DNA from: an uncultured Eubacteriales bacterium
GTDB lineage: Bacteria; Bacillota; Clostridia; Monoglobales; Monoglobaceae
Assembly: GCA_900542675.1 (NCBI GenBank)
Contig: UQOT01000008.1
Coordinates: 1-40,707 of the forward strand
Direction of reading: 5' to 3'
Length of the DNA stretch: 40,707 bases
This document shows, one piece after another, positions 23,496 through 33,492 of this stretch. The notes below the pieces were generated by a model. It was not told where the DNA came from and made no database searches. It saw only the letters and a program-made list of their open reading frames with translations. Position numbers and translations under genes: made by a program. Every line of letters begins with the position of its first letter. Position 1 is the first letter of the stretch.

Positions 23496-24584
23496 TTAAT
23501 CGCCGATATCCAATGAGGCTTCGGCTTTCAGCTTTTCACTCTGGTCGGTAGTGATAAGCGCGTCAATTATCTCATCAAGGTCGCCGTTCATAAACTGCTC
23601 AAGCTTATAAAGCGTCAGACCTATTCTGTGGTCTGTTACTCTTCCCTGAGGATAATTATAGGTTCTTATACGCTCGCTTCTGTCGCCCGTGCCGACCTGA
23701 CTCTTTCTATCTGCGGCAATCGCGTCGTTTCGCTCCTGCTGCATCTTATCATACAGTCTTGAACGCAGCATCCTCATAGCCGCCTCTTTGTTCTTGTGCT
23801 GACTGCGCTCATCCTGACACGTAACCACCATACCTGTCGGCTTATGCGTTATCCTTATTGCAGATTCGGTCTTATTTATATGCTGACCGCCCGCACCGCT
23901 TGAACGATAGGTATCTATCTCGAGGTCGTCGGGATTGATTTCCACTTCAACATCATCAACTTCCGGCAGAACCGCCACTGTTACGGTAGACGTATGAATA
24001 CGTCCGCTCGACTCGGTCTCGGGAACTCTCTGTACTCTGTGAACTCCGCTTTCAAACTTGAGCCTGCTGTATGCGCCTTCACCGTTTATCATAAACGTAA
24101 CTTCTTTAATGCCGCCTATGCCTATTTCACTGAGATTTAACACCTCGGTTTTCCATCTCTTGCTGTCGGCGTACATTGAATACATTCTATAAAGGTCACC
24201 TGCAAACAGAGCGGCCTCATCACCGCCGGCTCCGCCTCTAATCTCAACCATAACGTTTTTGTCGTCGTTCGGGTCTTTGGGCAGAAGCAGAATTTTAAGC
24301 TCCTCTTCAATCTTAGCTATATTCTCCTTGGCGATTTTCGACTCCTCAACAAGCATTTCTTTAAACTCCTTGTCGGTATCGGGGTCATTCATAAGCTCCG
24401 CCGCATCGTCAATCGTCTCTTTATTCTTTTTATATTCCCTGTATTTTTCAACTATCGGGGTGAGGTCTGAATGTTCCTTACAGAGCTTTCGCCACGTTTC
24501 CTGGTCGGCAATAACCTCCGGGTCACTGATTTTCTTTGCAAGCTCCTCGAACTGCTCCTCTAAAAATGATAATTTTTCAAACAT
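23496..24584 (-). CDS. prfA: Peptide chain release factor 1
   Basis: Ends translation at UAA and UAG. The 362-residue protein has the codon-reading tripeptide in RF1 form, Pro188-Glu189-Thr190 (RF1 pattern P-x-T), and the GGQ catalytic motif at 232-234 (SSGAGGQHINKTESA). It follows prfB by 17 bases in the same operon, so both release factors are made from one message. Confidence 0.97.
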   Translation of the reverse strand: MFEKLSFLEEQFEELAKKISDPEVIADQETWRKLCKEHSDLTPIVEKYREYKKNKETIDDAAELMNDPDTDKEFKEMLVEESKIAKENIAKIEEELKILLLPKDPNDDKNVMVEIRGGAGGDEAALFAGDLYRMYSMYADSKRWKTEVLNLSEIGIGGIKEVTFMINGEGAYSRLKFESGVHRVQRVPETESSGRIHTSTVTVAVLPEVDDVEVEINPDDLEIDTYRSSGAGGQHINKTESAIRITHKPTGMVVTCQDERSQHKNKEAAMRMLRSRLYDKMQQERNDAIAADRKSQVGTGDRSERIRTYNYPQGRVTDHRIGLTLYKLEQFMNGDLDEIIDALITTDQSEKLKAEASLDIGD

Positions 24585-24601
24585 TATATACTCCTCAAAA
24601 A

Positions 24602-25715
24602 CTAAATTTCACCTTTGGATTTCGCTTTAAGATACGCGTTAATAAACCCGTCAAGCTCACCGTTCATTACAGCGTTCACATTACCGGTCTCAAAATTCGT
24701 TCTGTGATCCTTTACCATATTATAAGGATGAAATACATAGGAACGTATTTGACTTCCCCACGCAATTTCAGTCTGAACTCCCTTTAAATCGTCAATCTTA
24801 TCCTTCTGCTCACGCTCAGCAATCTCAACAAGCTTAGCCTTTAAGACCTTCATCGCCGTGTCTTTATTCTTATGCTGACTTCGCTCGTTTTGGCAGGTAA
24901 CGACAATACCTGTGGGGATATGTGTAATTCTTATTGCTGATTCGGTCTTGTTAATATGCTGACCGCCCGCGCCGCTTGAACGATACGTGTCAATCCTCAA
25001 ATCCTCAGGATTAATTTCAACATCAAGCTCCTCGTCAAGCTCGGGTATAACCTCGCACGACGCAAAAGACGTGTGCCGCCTTGCCGCCGAATCAAACGGC
25101 GAAATTCTTACAAGACGATGTACGCCTTTTTCAGACTTCATATAACCGTACGCGTTAAGCCCCTCGACAGAAAATGTAATGCTCTTTATCCCGGCTTCCT
25201 CGCCGTCCAAGCAGTCAATAACGCTCGTCTTAAACCCGCGTTTTTCAGCCCACATATTATACATACGATAGAGCATCTCGCACCAGTCCTGCGCCTCGGT
25301 TCCGCCCGCTCCAGAATGCAGCGTGACAATGGCGTTAAGCCTGTCATATTTGCCCGATAGCAAGGTCTCAAGCTTTATATTTTCGAGCTTTTCGACAAGC
25401 TCCTTATACCCCGACTTAACTTCGGAAAGCACGCTATCGTCCTCTTCCTCGATACCGAGTAGTGTCAGCGTGAGCAAATCCTCGCGCTGCTGTCTGATAT
25501 CCTCGTATCTTTGGACGGTATCTTTAAGAGACTTGATTTTCTGCAGAACTTTTCCCGCGCTTTCCATATCATTATAAAAATCCGGAGCGAAAGATTTCTC
25601 TTCAAGCTCTTCCGCCTCCTTCTGAACAGCGGCTAAGTTAAAGTGAATCCCTCAGTTCAGTAATATCTTTTTCCATTCCCTCAAGTCCAAGCTTGTATTC
25701 GTCAAATGCTATCAC
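24602..25715 (-). CDS. prfB: Peptide chain release factor 2, made by programmed +1 frameshift
   Basis: Ends translation at UAA and UGA. The gene has two frames. The first, from GTG 25715, encodes 25 residues (VIAFDEYKLGLEGMEKDITE... RDSL) and stops at TAA 25638-25640. The second continues from the +1 frame as NLAAVQKEAEELEEK and then runs to 24602. Joined, it gives 370 residues with SPF at 205-207 and GGQ at 250-252, exactly the positions in Escherichia coli RF2, which supports the shift point. The shortest internal start (ATG 25567) would cut off the N-terminal domain. GTG follows AAGGGGTGAT and lies 20 bases after the secA stop. Confidence 0.92.
25638..25655 (-). other. prfB +1 frameshift site with UAA stop
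   Basis: Minus strand AGGGATTCACTTTAAC: a Shine-Dalgarno-like AGGG starts 9 bases before the shift codon CTT (25641-25643), followed by the stop TAA and then C. The layout is that of the standard site (AGGGGG-NNN-CTT-TGA-C), with UAA in place of UGA and a weaker SD. Confidence 0.85.
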
Positions 25716-25735
25716 CGTATCACCCCTTAAGCTTT

Positions 25736-28513
25736 TTAAGCCATATTATTCTGCTGATCCTTTTCAAGACAGCAGTTTTTATATTTTTTACCCGAGCCGC
25801 ACGGACACGGATCGTTTCTGCCTATCTTTTTTACGCGTCTTACAGGCTTTTTCTTAACTGTTCCGTCACCGCCCGCATTCTCGGCAATCGGCTTTGCAAC
25901 CTGCTGTCTTTCAATCTTTGTCTGCGGTACTACATGGAACAGATGCTTAATTGTGTCCTCTTTAATACCTTCGGTCATTTCCTCAAACATATCCATAGCT
26001 TCAAACTTATACTCAATAACAGGGTCGTGCTGAGCATATGCCCTTAAATATATACCCTGACGAAGCTGTTCCATATTGTCTATATGATCCATCCACTTCT
26101 GGTCTACGACACGCAGCATAATTATACGCTCAATTTCACGCATCGCCTCGCCGAATTCAGTCTCTTTTTCCTTATACTTCTTCTCTGCGTCCTCAAAAAT
26201 ATACTCTGCGAGACGCTCCTTTGTCATTTTATCAATCTCTACATCGGTGAATTTTAAGAAATCGCTCGGCATTTCGCCCATAATTGTCTCGAGATGGTCT
26301 TTAAGACCTTCCCAATCCCACTCCTCGGGTGTATTGACCTTGTCACCTATATATAGAGCGGATACGCCTTCAAAAACATCCTTCATCATCTTCATAATGC
26401 TTTCACGAAGGTCGCTTCCGTCAAGAACCTGGTCACGCTGCTTGTATATTATCTCTCTCTGCTGGTTATTTACATCATCGAACTGCAGGACATTCTTTCT
26501 GATATCAAAGTTTTTACCCTCAACACGCTCCTGCGCAGTCTCAATAGCACCCGACAGCATTTTGCTTTCAATGGCTTCATTTTCTTCGATACCAAGCGTA
26601 TCCATAACTTTGGTTATACGCTCCGGCGCAAACAAACGCATCAAATCGTCCTCAAGCGAAATATAGAACTTTGAGTGACCAACGTCGCCCTGACGACCCG
26701 CACGGCCGCGGAGCTGGTTATCAATACGTCTGCTCTCGTGTCTTTCGGTACCCATTATGTTAAGTCCGCCCGCAGCGAGAACCTCCTGCTGCTCAGGCTC
26801 AATTTCAGCCTTGAATTTGTCGTTAAGCTCTTTAAATACTTTGCGCGCGTTTAAGATTTCCTCATCGTCCGTCTCGGCAAAGCCCGTTGCCTCGTTAATC
26901 ATTTCCTCGGTATATCCCTGCTTCTCCATCTCAGCTCTTGCTAAGAATTCCGCATTACCTCCGAGAACAATATCGGTACCACGGCCCGCCATATTAGTAG
27001 CGATTGTAACCGCGCCCTTTTTACCTGCCTGAGCGACAATTTCCGCCTCTTTGTCGTGGAACTTCGCATTTAAGACATTATGCTTGATTCCGCGCTTTCT
27101 CAGCATCTTACTGAGCTTTTCGGATTTATCGATTGAAACGGTACCGATAAGAACCGGCTGACCCTTCTCGTGCGCCGCAATAGCGTCCTCAATAACCGCA
27201 TTAAACTTTGCATCCTCGGTCTTATACACACTGTCGTGCTCATCTATTCTCGCAAGAGGCTTGTTTGTCGGAATTACAATGACGTCAAGCTTATAAATCT
27301 CCTGGAACTCCTCTTCCTCAGTCTGAGCCGTACCTGTCATACCGGAGAGCTTTGTGTAAAGTCTGAAGTAATTCTGGAATGTAATAGTCGCAAGCGTTTT
27401 GCTCTCATTTTCAACCGTTACACCTTCCTTTGCCTCAATTGCCTGATGCAAACCGTCGTTGTAGCGTCTGCCGAACATCATACGTCCGGTGAACTCATCG
27501 ACAATAATAACCTCGCCGTCCTTTACGACGTAATCCTTATCTTTTTTCATCACACCAATAGCTTTTATAGCCTGATTGATGTGATGCGACAGCGTCATAT
27601 TCGACGGGTCGGTCAAGTTTTCAATATTAAAAGCCGCCTCGGCCTTTTTAACACCGTTTGGCGTGAGCATAGCCGTTTTTGCCTTTTCATCAACGATATA
27701 GTCGTATTCGCTGTACGTCTCGTCATCTTCAACCTCAACCTTTGAATCGGTCTCAACAACCTTTTTAAATCTCAAGGTCTTGGCAAAACGGTCAACCTGA
27801 GCGTATAAATCCGTAGACTTATCGCCCATACCCGATATAATAAGCGGCGTACGCGCCTCATCGACCAAAATACTGTCAACCTCGTCGACTATAGCATAAT
27901 TGTGCCCGCGCTGAACCTTGTTTTCTTTATAAATAACCATATTATCACGCAGGTAATCAAATCCCATTTCGTTATTTGTTCCGTATGTGATATCAGCGCT
28001 GTATGCCTGCTTTCTTTGAGAGTTATCCATATCGTGGATGATAAGACCTACGCTGAGACCGAGATAGCTGTATAGCTTACCCATCCATTCGCTGTCACGC
28101 TTTGCGAGGTAGTCGTTAACCGTGACAATATGAACGCCTTTACCCGAAAGCGCGTTTAAGTACGCCGGAAGAGTCGCCACAAGCGTCTTACCTTCACCTG
28201 TTTTCATCTCCGCAATTCTGCCCTGGTGCAGAACAACACCGCCCAAAACCTGAACCGGGAAGTGCTTCATCCCCAAAACTCTCCAAGCAGCCTCGCGGCA
28301 GACAGCAAACGCTTCTGCAAGTATATCGTCAAGCGTCTCACCGTTAGATAAACGCTCCTTAAATTCATTAGTCTTTGCTTTAAGCTCTTTATCCGTGAGC
28401 TTCTGCATAGTCTCATCATAGCTTAAAACCTTATCAACGATAGGATTAATTTTTTTAAGCTCCCTGTCGCTGTAGGTGCCGATTATTTTTTCGATTACAC
28501 CTTTTATCCCCAT
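25736..28513 (-). CDS. secA: Protein translocase ATPase SecA
   Basis: The motor for Sec protein export. The 925-residue protein has the Walker A region AEMKTGEGKTLVATL, the DEVD box with DEARTPLIISG, the GRGTDIVLGG helicase motif, and RGRAGRQGD. The C-terminal zinc domain CPCGSGKKYKNCC, which binds SecB or ribosomes in other bacteria, is complete. It is the first gene of the long secA-prfB-prfA-tsaC-ywlE-rimI-tsaD operon. ATG 28513 follows GGAGG by 7 bases. Confidence 0.98.
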   Translation of the reverse strand: MGIKGVIEKIIGTYSDRELKKINPIVDKVLSYDETMQKLTDKELKAKTNEFKERLSNGETLDDILAEAFAVCREAAWRVLGMKHFPVQVLGGVVLHQGRIAEMKTGEGKTLVATLPAYLNALSGKGVHIVTVNDYLAKRDSEWMGKLYSYLGLSVGLIIHDMDNSQRKQAYSADITYGTNNEMGFDYLRDNMVIYKENKVQRGHNYAIVDEVDSILVDEARTPLIISGMGDKSTDLYAQVDRFAKTLRFKKVVETDSKVEVEDDETYSEYDYIVDEKAKTAMLTPNGVKKAEAAFNIENLTDPSNMTLSHHINQAIKAIGVMKKDKDYVVKDGEVIIVDEFTGRMMFGRRYNDGLHQAIEAKEGVTVENESKTLATITFQNYFRLYTKLSGMTGTAQTEEEEFQEIYKLDVIVIPTNKPLARIDEHDSVYKTEDAKFNAVIEDAIAAHEKGQPVLIGTVSIDKSEKLSKMLRKRGIKHNVLNAKFHDKEAEIVAQAGKKGAVTIATNMAGRGTDIVLGGNAEFLARAEMEKQGYTEEMINEATGFAETDDEEILNARKVFKELNDKFKAEIEPEQQEVLAAGGLNIMGTERHESRRIDNQLRGRAGRQGDVGHSKFYISLEDDLMRLFAPERITKVMDTLGIEENEAIESKMLSGAIETAQERVEGKNFDIRKNVLQFDDVNNQQREIIYKQRDQVLDGSDLRESIMKMMKDVFEGVSALYIGDKVNTPEEWDWEGLKDHLETIMGEMPSDFLKFTDVEIDKMTKERLAEYIFEDAEKKYKEKETEFGEAMREIERIIMLRVVDQKWMDHIDNMEQLRQGIYLRAYAQHDPVIEYKFEAMDMFEEMTEGIKEDTIKHLFHVVPQTKIERQQVAKPIAENAGGDGTVKKKPVRRVKKIGRNDPCPCGSGKKYKNCCLEKDQQNNMA

Positions 28514-28580
28514 GGCTTAACCTCCAAATTATATCTAAAATCAAGTAAATTTCCGTCTACATAAATACATATATAAATTT

Positions 28581-28609
28581 ATTATAACGCTAATTAAATA
28601 TTAATGCAA
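28581..28609 (-). promoter_or_regulatory. Predicted promoter of the secA operon
   Basis: Minus strand TTGCAT (28604-28609), 17-base spacer, TATAAT (28581-28586), with a leader of about 60 bases before secA. Confidence 0.6.
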
Positions 28610-28647
28610 GCATTTTCAAGCAATTTATTATATAATTTCCAAATTTA

Positions 28648-30531
28648 TTACTGTTTTTCGGCTTTATCATTAAAGTAATTATATACACTTCTCGCTGTTG
28701 CTTTGTCAACCGCTGTGCACAATTCTTCATATGTCGCGGACTTAATTCGTTTTATAGAAGAAAAGCACATCAAAAGCTTTGCCCGTTTCTTGGGTCCGAC
28801 GCCTGCAATATTATCAAGCTCGCTCTTTACATTCGATTTTTCGTGCTTTTTCCTGAAAGCTGTTATTGCAAATCTGTGAACCTCGTCCTGAACTCTTGTT
28901 AAAAACTTAAAAAGCTCGCTGTCGGGTTCAATTGAAAACTCAATGTCCACATCCGTAAGAGCGCGGGTTCTGTGTTTATCGTCCTTAACAAGGCCGTAGA
29001 CCGGTATCGGCTCGCCCATAGTGTCAAACAGTTCACGTATAAAGTTTACGTGCCCCTTTCCGCCGTCCAACAGAATTAGGTCGGGCAGCGGCAGAAACTT
29101 TGCCTTGGCAGGATCAAGCTTTCCCTCAGCGATTAAATCCTCCTCTTTATACGCCTCACTTATACGGCGATATATTACCTCACGTGTGCTCTCATAGTCG
29201 TTAGCGCCCTCAACAGTCTTTATATTAAACTTTCTGTAAGCGGATTTTAACGGCCTTGCATTGTTATATACCACGCATACGCCCACGCTCTGCGCACCGG
29301 ATATATTTGAAATATCATAGCTCTCTATCCTATGCGGCACATTATCGAGATTTAAAACCTTCATAAGCGAGCTTAAAATCTCGTTCATATCGGTCTGCTC
29401 CTTGTCACGCTTAAATCTGTGAATTTTGAGCGACTCCTCCGCGTTGCTGCCGACCATCTGCACACTGCGCGCCTTTGCTCCGCGCTTAGGCACATTCAGA
29501 GCAACTTTATGCCCCGCTTTCTCACACAGCCACTTTTCTATGTTCTCCATATCCTCGATTTCTGCGGGCAGTAGAATTTCCTTCGGCAGATTTGTTGAGC
29601 TAAAGTAAAACTGCTTTACAAAGCTTGAAATCAGCTCCTCAACACTGTCCTCGCAGTTTTCAAATATATGCCGCTCCGAGCCGAGCATCTTTCCTCCGCG
29701 CATATAAAAGACCTGTATACACGCGTCCTTGTCGTCCTTAAATATACCGATTATATCACGATTTTCCTTATCGTTTGCTATTATTTTCTGATGTTCATCA
29801 AGCGCTTCAAGATGCTTTATCCTGTCGCGATAGCTTGCTGCTTTTTCAAACTCAAGGTTTTCGGACGCCTTGTACATCTTTTCGGTCAGGGCTTTGGTAA
29901 GATACGAATAATTGCCGTTTAATACCGAAGCTATCTGATTAAACATTTCGGAATACTCTTCTTTTGAAATCTTGCCTGCGCAAGGCGCACTGCACTGACC
30001 GATATGGTAATAAAGACACGGTCTGTCCTTGCCTATATCCCGCGGCAAGACTTTATTGCAGCTTCTGATTTTAAACAGCTTTTTAATCGTTTCAAGCGTT
30101 TCTTTGGTATTATAGGCGCTCATATAAGGACCAAAATATTTAGAACCGTCCTTTACAAGCTTTCGTGTTATAAATATCCGCGGGTAATCCTCCTTTGAGG
30201 TTATCTTAATATACGGGTACTGCTTGTCATCTTTTAGAAGGATATTATACTTCGGCTGATGCTTTTTTATAAGATTACACTCAAGTATAAGCGCCTCAAC
30301 CTCGCTGTCGGTAATCATATATTCAAAATCATATACATTGCTGACCATTTTCTGAGTCTTTATATTATGACTTTTTGAATTTATAAAATATGAACTGACA
30401 CGGTTTTTAAGCGCCTTGCTCTTGCCAACGTATATTATTTCGCCGTCCTCATTTTTCATCAAATAAACGCCCGGCTTAAGCGGCAGAGTTTTAAGCTTTT
30501 CCTTTATCCTGAGCAGTGTTTCATTTTCCAT
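28648..30531 (-). CDS. uvrC: UvrABC system protein C
   Basis: Makes the two incisions of nucleotide excision repair. The 627-residue protein shows the N-terminal GIY-YIG nuclease domain (LKPGVYLMKNEDGEIIYVGKSK), a UVR motif around residue 210, the RNase-H-like second nuclease domain (LPDLILLDGGKGHVN), and the C-terminal helix-hairpin-helix (LDNIAGVGPKKRAKLL). ATG 30531 follows AGGAG; the 12-residue upstream extension has no ribosome binding site of its own. No clear promoter is seen, so it may be expressed by readthrough from ptsH. Confidence 0.96.
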   Translation of the reverse strand: MENETLLRIKEKLKTLPLKPGVYLMKNEDGEIIYVGKSKALKNRVSSYFINSKSHNIKTQKMVSNVYDFEYMITDSEVEALILECNLIKKHQPKYNILLKDDKQYPYIKITSKEDYPRIFITRKLVKDGSKYFGPYMSAYNTKETLETIKKLFKIRSCNKVLPRDIGKDRPCLYYHIGQCSAPCAGKISKEEYSEMFNQIASVLNGNYSYLTKALTEKMYKASENLEFEKAASYRDRIKHLEALDEHQKIIANDKENRDIIGIFKDDKDACIQVFYMRGGKMLGSERHIFENCEDSVEELISSFVKQFYFSSTNLPKEILLPAEIEDMENIEKWLCEKAGHKVALNVPKRGAKARSVQMVGSNAEESLKIHRFKRDKEQTDMNEILSSLMKVLNLDNVPHRIESYDISNISGAQSVGVCVVYNNARPLKSAYRKFNIKTVEGANDYESTREVIYRRISEAYKEEDLIAEGKLDPAKAKFLPLPDLILLDGGKGHVNFIRELFDTMGEPIPVYGLVKDDKHRTRALTDVDIEFSIEPDSELFKFLTRVQDEVHRFAITAFRKKHEKSNVKSELDNIAGVGPKKRAKLLMCFSSIKRIKSATYEELCTAVDKATARSVYNYFNDKAEKQ

Positions 30532-30554
30532 TTTATTCTCCTGTATTAATAAAC

Positions 30555-30593
30555 CAAAAAAGAGCAAACCGCCGAAATAAGCAATTCACTCTT
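30555..30593 (-). terminator. Probable intrinsic terminator after ptsH
   Basis: Minus strand arms of 13 base pairs (30581-30593 with 30560-30572, four of them G-U) enclose a loop of 8, followed by a run of six Ts. The uvrC start lies just beyond, so readthrough or an unseen promoter must supply uvrC. Confidence 0.55.
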
Positions 30594-30622
30594 AAAATCA
30601 ATTATATATAACCGGAAGCGGT

Positions 30623-30883
30623 TTATGCAAAATTTGAAGAGATAAGGCTGACCAAATCATTAACAGCGTCCTCTTCATCAGGTCCGTCAGAAATGATGGT
30701 GATAGTGTGCCCCTTTGTTATACCGAGAGATAAAACACCGAGCAAGCTCTTGGCATTGACCTTTCTGTCCTCACTCTCAACCCAAATACTGGATTTATAT
30801 TCGTTCGCCTTCTGAATAAAGAAGGTTGCAGGTCTGGCGTGAAGCCCAACCTGGTTTTGAACAACTACTTCTTTCATATACAT
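30623..30883 (-). CDS. ptsH: Phosphocarrier protein HPr
   Basis: Carries phosphate from Enzyme I to sugar-specific PTS components. The 86-residue protein has the active His15 in VGLHARPAT and the regulatory Ser46 in NAKSLLGVLSLG, the site phosphorylated by HPr kinase for carbon catabolite repression. The first ATG (30883) is supported by AAAGGAG 7 bases upstream and by His falling at position 15. ptsI does not follow, so this HPr gene stands alone, as in many Clostridia. Confidence 0.96.
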   Translation of the reverse strand: MYMKEVVVQNQVGLHARPATFFIQKANEYKSSIWVESEDRKVNAKSLLGVLSLGITKGHTITIISDGPDEEDAVNDLVSLISSNFA

Positions 30884-30937
30884 AATACCGCTCCTTTAGT
30901 GCTGAATAAATCTAAAACGTACTTCAACGTCTATATT

Positions 30938-30966
30938 ATAATACAAAATATTTTTTAATAAGTCAA
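30938..30966 (-). promoter_or_regulatory. Predicted promoter of ptsH
   Basis: Minus strand TTGACT (30961-30966), 17-base spacer, TATTAT (30938-30943). The remaining 158 bases up to the divergent gene at 31125 are AT-rich; no convincing promoter for that gene could be picked out. Confidence 0.55.
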
Positions 30967-31124
30967 GAGTAAATTTTTAATTTGTCCGCTTTTTTATCTT
31001 ATTTTTAACAATATTTTAAATAATTGTATGACTGCATAAAATTGTTTATTTATATTTACTGAATATTGGAACTTTTTTCTTAAATTAACGTCTAAGTATT
31101 TAGAATATATTTTGGGAGGTTATT

Positions 31125-33401
31125 ATGCTAAAAACTTTAAAGGTATTAATCACGGCTCTTTTAATAGGCATTGTTTTATGTTTGCCTATATGTTCTTATG
31201 CCGAAAATATCGACGGATTAATCGACGCCGAAGTGCTCAAATTTACTTCTGTAGGCGGCGGTAAATTTATCTACTGCAACAACACAGAGGGTATCGGCCG
31301 TGACACGCTTGCGGGCGACCCAAATCCCAATCCGCGGTATACTATGAATAATGAAAATTTAACGCCGGACAGATATTATTTGTACCTATCTCATATTAAC
31401 TATACATACGGCTTTGATGAATACAATAATCCGAGCGGGCTCGGCTTTGACGTTGAGCTTGATGTTGAGATTAAGGCAAAAGAAGATTCGCGGCTTGTCA
31501 TATATAACGCTGCATGCGAAACGCCCAAGGTTAAACGCTATGAAAACGAAAACGGCGAAATAAAGTTTGAAACGACAAATTGGGGTGGTATGAACGCCTG
31601 CGCAACAATGCTTAAAAGCGATATAAAGCAGCTTCACACAAGCAAGGTTTTTAAAGACAGAAACTACACACCCGTAGCCATTGATATCAAAGAAGGCGAA
31701 ACAGTGTGGCTCAGTCAATACCTGCCCGACTATGCGGCGTGCAGTATGGTTTTGCCTGTGTTTATCGCAGCAGATACCGAGCTCTTATACGGGAAAGTCG
31801 ATATGAACGTGGTTGAGCTGCGCTCAAAAGACGGCAAATTGGGCGACAGAACCGATTTTGACTCTTCAAAGCTCGGGTTTGGTGTATTTCTGCGCGATAG
31901 ATGCCATAAGGGCGTAGCTGACAGTCTGCCCGAGGTCGATGCGGATCTCGAATATACAATAGACGACAGCACGCCGGACGGACAGTACCTGCCTGTCACG
32001 TTCTCCAATCAATTTTTCAGTGACGTTGTAACGAATGAGTGGGTGACAAACCTGAACCCGCAAGACGATATATGGGCAAAGTATATAACGGTTGAAAGCG
32101 ATATGCTGCCCCTTGAATACTACGACCCGTCAAAGCTTATGTATTACGGAAAAAACGTTCCCAAAAGCGAGCGCGACAGTGTGTGGAGGTTTGACAATTA
32201 TCACAGCGACTCAAAGGAGTATATTAAGGAAAGCGGCGTTAAAGAGGATGACTATTCGCCAAACTACGAATTAAGCGCTAGAGACAAAAATGGGAACATA
32301 ATAGAAAATAACGGAATAGCCTGCAGTATGGGTAACTATGGCGTTTCTACGAGGTACAATCTCTCTGTGACAAACAACGGTACAAAAACAAAGTATTTTA
32401 ACTATGATGCTTCGACCTCTGCGAATATTATTGTCGCAGTCCGCGATGAGAACGGTAATATTATAGGAACACCGATTTCAAAAGGCGGAAACGAATGGGA
32501 TATAATAAAAGACACCTGCGCGTGTATTGAAATTGAGCCCGGAACCACAGAAAAGTTCACAATCGAAACCATACTGCCCGTAAACTATATGGGCGGACTT
32601 AAAAACGCGTTCAGAATATCCGACAGCGAGGCAAAATTCGACTTTGTGACAGAAACCAAAAATTGGCTGCCGGATTATATTACGCTTGAAAACACATATT
32701 ATATGACTTATGACCATTTTGTAAATGACGAAACGCGTGAGTTCTTAAGCGGAAACCTTGATAATTTTGAAGTTACGACAACCGATTACGGATATATGCT
32801 GCGCTGGAAGGATTGGGACGACCACCCCGACTGGGAAGGGAATTTTAAACCTCTCGCAAGCGACGTTTACTTCTTAAATCACGAATTTAACTTAATAGGG
32901 CGCACCCATTTTGATACCTTCCCGATGAAAGCGGAATACCATTTCGGAAAGTTTATAATCACGCTCCAGGACGGTTCAAGAAAATTCAGTACGGACGGAG
33001 CGGGTTGGTATACACCGTATTGGCCGTCATCAAAGGACGAAGAAATGAACGAAATTATGGTAAGACTTAATAACGAATATCTAAAATTTGACCAGCCGCC
33101 GATTATCTTAAACGACCGTACTCTTGTACCGATGAGACTTATATTTGAAAAACTCGGTCTTAAAGTCGACTGGAACAATGAAACCGAAACGGCAACCGCG
33201 GTAACAAACGACCAAAGCAGCACAATAGCCTTTACTATAGACAGCAACAAAGCAGTTGTAAACGGTGAGGAAATCGAAATGGACACAACTCCCGTTCTTA
33301 TAAACGACCGCACTTTGATACCCGTGCGCTTTCTTAGCGAGACACTCGGCTATACAGTTGATTGGAATGAATACGCAAAAGAAGTAATAATCGAAAAATA
33401 A
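31125..33401 (+). CDS. Secreted protein with C-terminal copper-amine-oxidase-N-like domain
   Basis: A 758-residue exported protein. A signal peptide (TLKVLITALLIGIVLCLPI...SYA) is followed by a long acidic, Asp/Tyr/Asn-rich region of about 600 residues that I do not recognise. The last 100 residues are two repeats of the copper-amine-oxidase N-terminal domain type: ILNDRTLVPMRLIFEKLGLKVDW and VLINDRTLIPVRFLSETLGYTVDW. In Clostridia this domain is a common cell-surface module and does not imply amine oxidase activity. GGGAGG lies 7 bases before the ATG. The neighbour GH105 gene has its own promoter, so a shared role in polysaccharide use is only suggested by position. Confidence 0.75.
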   Translation: MLKTLKVLITALLIGIVLCLPICSYAENIDGLIDAEVLKFTSVGGGKFIYCNNTEGIGRDTLAGDPNPNPRYTMNNENLTPDRYYLYLSHINYTYGFDEYNNPSGLGFDVELDVEIKAKEDSRLVIYNAACETPKVKRYENENGEIKFETTNWGGMNACATMLKSDIKQLHTSKVFKDRNYTPVAIDIKEGETVWLSQYLPDYAACSMVLPVFIAADTELLYGKVDMNVVELRSKDGKLGDRTDFDSSKLGFGVFLRDRCHKGVADSLPEVDADLEYTIDDSTPDGQYLPVTFSNQFFSDVVTNEWVTNLNPQDDIWAKYITVESDMLPLEYYDPSKLMYYGKNVPKSERDSVWRFDNYHSDSKEYIKESGVKEDDYSPNYELSARDKNGNIIENNGIACSMGNYGVSTRYNLSVTNNGTKTKYFNYDASTSANIIVAVRDENGNIIGTPISKGGNEWDIIKDTCACIEIEPGTTEKFTIETILPVNYMGGLKNAFRISDSEAKFDFVTETKNWLPDYITLENTYYMTYDHFVNDETREFLSGNLDNFEVTTTDYGYMLRWKDWDDHPDWEGNFKPLASDVYFLNHEFNLIGRTHFDTFPMKAEYHFGKFIITLQDGSRKFSTDGAGWYTPYWPSSKDEEMNEIMVRLNNEYLKFDQPPIILNDRTLVPMRLIFEKLGLKVDWNNETETATAVTNDQSSTIAFTIDSNKAVVNGEEIEMDTTPVLINDRTLIPVRFLSETLGYTVDWNEYAKEVIIEK

Positions 33402-33413
33402 TTAAAATTCTAC

Positions 33414-33441
33414 TTGAAATACAGTAATTTTATGGTATAAT
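33414..33441 (+). promoter_or_regulatory. Predicted promoter of the GH105 gene
   Basis: TTGAAA (33414-33419), 16-base spacer ending TGG (extended minus-10), TATAAT (33436-33441), about 50 bases before the ATG. Confidence 0.65.
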
Positions 33442-33492
33442 CAAAATATAAATACTAAAAACAAAACTACTTATTTTAAAGGAGAATTTGAG

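Noticed and set aside
25567..25569. ATG as a plain start for prfB
   Set aside because: It would remove about 49 N-terminal residues; the frameshift-joined product places SPF and GGQ at the standard positions.
27170..27745. Plus-strand frame of 191 codons over secA
   Set aside because: A long antisense shadow of SecA with no domain signature.
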